Shown here: piece after piece, positions 62,478-64,000 of the stretch
Layout of the letters: each line of letters starts with the position of its first letter
How positions within the stretch are numbered: the first letter of the stretch is position 1
Source: Echinicola jeungdonensis
GTDB lineage: Bacteria; Bacteroidota; Bacteroidia; Cytophagales; Cyclobacteriaceae
DNA length: 64,000 bases
Assembly (NCBI RefSeq): GCF_030409905.1
Contig: NZ_JAUFQT010000001.1
Location: 1,200,001 to 1,264,000 of the forward strand
Direction of reading: 5' to 3'
The notes under the pieces: model-generated
The model's database searches: none
What the model was told of the DNA's origin: nothing
The model's input: the letters and a program-made list of their open reading frames with translations, nothing else
Translations under genes and position numbers: made by a program

Positions 62478-64000
62478 TTATTCCACTTCCATATTTTCCA
62501 CATTCTTAAAGTAAACCTGTTTATCCGCATCCAGATCCACCAACACAGCAGAATCATTCTGAATGTATCCTCCAAGAATCTGTTTGGATAATTCATTGAG
62601 AATCAACTTTTGCATAGTCCTCTTCAATGGCCTGGCACCAAACTGCGGATCAAAACCAACTTCACCCAGATAATCAAGTACTTCCGGAGTAGCTTCAATT
62701 TCTATACCTGAAGCCTCCAACCTACGCTGAACCTCTCTCCATTGAATATCCACAATTTTCCGGATTACCTTTTTGTCCAAAGGTTCAAACATGATGGTTT
62801 CATCTATCCTATTGAGGAATTCTGGCCTTACAGATTTTTTCAGCAATTCGAAAACTTCCAATTTTGTTTCCTCTATCACCGCTTCTTTGTTCCATTCCTC
62901 TAAGCTTGCAAATCGCTCCTGGATTAAATGAGAGCCAATATTGGTGGTTAAGATGATAATGGTATTTTTGAAATTGGCCACCCGGCCTTTATTGTCTGTT
63001 AATCGACCATCATCAAGCACTTGCAACAATATGTTGAAAACATCCGGATGGGCTTTTTCGATTTCATCCAAGAGGATCACAGAATAAGGCTTCCTTCTTA
63101 CCGCTTCAGTCAATTGCCCCCCTTCATCATAGCCAATATAACCCGGAGGGGCCCCCACCAACCTGCTGACCGCATGCCTTTCCTGGTATTCTGACATATC
63201 GATCCGCACCATGGCATTTTCATCATTGAAAAGGTATTCTGCAAGGGCTTTGGCCAATTCAGTTTTACCAACACCCGTGGTTCCCATAAAGATAAATGAA
63301 CCGATCGGTCGCTTAGGGTCCTGCAGCCCTGCACGGCTCCTCCTGACCGCATCGGAAAGGGCGGAAATGGCTTCTTTCTGGCCTGCCACACGCTTACTTA
63401 ATTCCTCTTCCAGGTGGAGTAATTTTTCCCTTTCACTTTGGATCATCCTGGAAACAGGAATACCGGTCCATTTGGCCACCACCGCAGCCACGTCTTCAGA
63501 ATCCACTTCCTCTTTAAGCAAAGGAGAGCCTTTTTGCATCTCTACCAATTGGTTTTGGAAGGATTCCAACTTTTTCTCGCTTTCGGTAATTTTTCCATAT
63601 CGGATCTCAGCAACCTTTCCAAAATCCCCGGACCGCTCCGCTTGATCGGCCTCCAGTTTGTACTTATCAATATTTTCCTTCTCCCGCTGAATACCGGTAA
63701 TTACGGCTTTTTCACTTTCCCATTTGGCTTTTACACTTTGCCGCTTTTCAGAAAGTTCAGCTATTTCCTTACTCAAAACAGCTTCTTTGTCTTTGTTTTT
63801 CTCACGCCTGATGGCCTCCCGCTCAATTTCCAACTGCATGATCCTGCGATTCAGCTCATCCAGCTCCTGAGGCAAGGAATCTATTTCCATTCTTAATTTG
63901 GCTGCTGCCTCATCCATCAGGTCAATGGCCTTATCCGGCAAAAACCGGTCTGTAATATATCTTTGGGAAAGCTCTACGGCGGAAATGACGGCATCATCTT
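62478..64000 (-). CDS. clpB: ATP-dependent disaggregase ClpB, partial
   Basis: The C-terminal 507 residues are visible; the frame remains open to the window edge (YITDRFLPDKAIDLMDEAAA lies at the edge). The long middle coiled-coil region (about 70-180 of the visible part) separates ClpB from ClpA/C. NBD2 follows with Walker A GTTGVGKTELAKAL and Walker B VILLDEIEKAHPDV, then the C-terminal D2 small domain. It remodels aggregated proteins with DnaK. No CIRCE-type element can be checked because the promoter is outside. Confidence 0.96.
   Translation of the reverse strand, partial: DDAVISAVELSQRYITDRFLPDKAIDLMDEAAAKLRMEIDSLPQELDELNRRIMQLEIEREAIRREKNKDKEAVLSKEIAELSEKRQSVKAKWESEKAVITGIQREKENIDKYKLEADQAERSGDFGKVAEIRYGKITESEKKLESFQNQLVEMQKGSPLLKEEVDSEDVAAVVAKWTGIPVSRMIQSEREKLLHLEEELSKRVAGQKEAISALSDAVRRSRAGLQDPKRPIGSFIFMGTTGVGKTELAKALAEYLFNDENAMVRIDMSEYQERHAVSRLVGAPPGYIGYDEGGQLTEAVRRKPYSVILLDEIEKAHPDVFNILLQVLDDGRLTDNKGRVANFKNTIIILTTNIGSHLIQERFASLEEWNKEAVIEETKLEVFELLKKSVRPEFLNRIDETIMFEPLDKKVIRKIVDIQWREVQRRLEASGIEIEATPEVLDYLGEVGFDPQFGARPLKRTMQKLILNELSKQILGGYIQNDSAVLVDLDADKQVYFKNVENMEVE

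Overview
The window looks like chromosomal DNA from a member of the Bacteroidota, most likely order Cytophagales (Cyclobacteriaceae-like). This is inferred from several things. Promoters fit the phylum's TTTG-N19/20-TAnnTTTG pattern. Shine-Dalgarno sequences are rare and several genes start with TTG. Phylum-typical families are present: DUF4252 proteins behind an ECF sigma factor, a DksA-like protein without zinc cysteines, a PorE-like OmpA lipoprotein, lamin-tail surface proteins and a GH57 glycogen/maltodextrin cluster. The host DNA is AT-rich, apart from one visibly more GC-rich insertion sequence.

Layout. 1-6.3 kb is an accessory island. It starts with the tail of a secreted protein whose paralogue sits at 12.8 kb. 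Three diverged copies of a duplicated module follow on the minus strand. Each module has a promoter, a conserved leader of about 125 nt, a 9-codon leader ORF and a small secreted protein gene. A complete IS21-family element with 5-bp target duplications lies between copies A and B. Copy C is a pseudogene, yet its leader and promoter look intact. 6.4-13.6 kb holds a six-bladed-propeller-like lipoprotein, an RlpA-like protein, sbcD-sbcC and the DGDGDG secreted protein. 13.6-18.3 kb is a Leloir galactose locus (lacI-type regulator, galM, galK, galT). 18.6-26.2 kb has a glutaminyl-cyclase-like peptidase, cysS, and the divergent rimP-nusA-infB operon.

26.5-33.3 kb holds a small membrane protein, a macrodomain protein, a THUMP-like methyltransferase coupled to asd, and a 1110-residue lamin-tail surface protein. 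33.4-36.7 kb holds a 51-codon small ORF, a DksA-like gene, scpB and an RluB-type pseudouridine synthase. 36.8-38.7 kb is an ECF sigma / anti-sigma-like / DUF4252 / DUF4252 operon. tRNA-Phe follows, then an Fe-S oxidoreductase pair, a conserved 162-residue protein, a PorE-like lipoprotein, purM, a ceramidase-like protein, a methyltransferase, a UbiA-like membrane protein and an SGNH hydrolase. 49.8-57.5 kb has gcvP, an M28 peptidase, an RhlE-type helicase and dihydroorotase. 57.5-62.4 kb has tRNA-His, a 49-codon ORF and a three-gene alpha-glucan operon. The window ends inside clpB.

Most of the window is ordinary core genome. The strongest candidate for something undescribed is the thrice-repeated leader upstream of the small secreted proteins. 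It begins at a recognisable promoter, can fold into several stems including one compensated base pair and a possible pseudoknot, and ends in a conserved leader ORF whose stop overlaps the main start codon. All functional statements are inferences from sequence reading; no database search was run.
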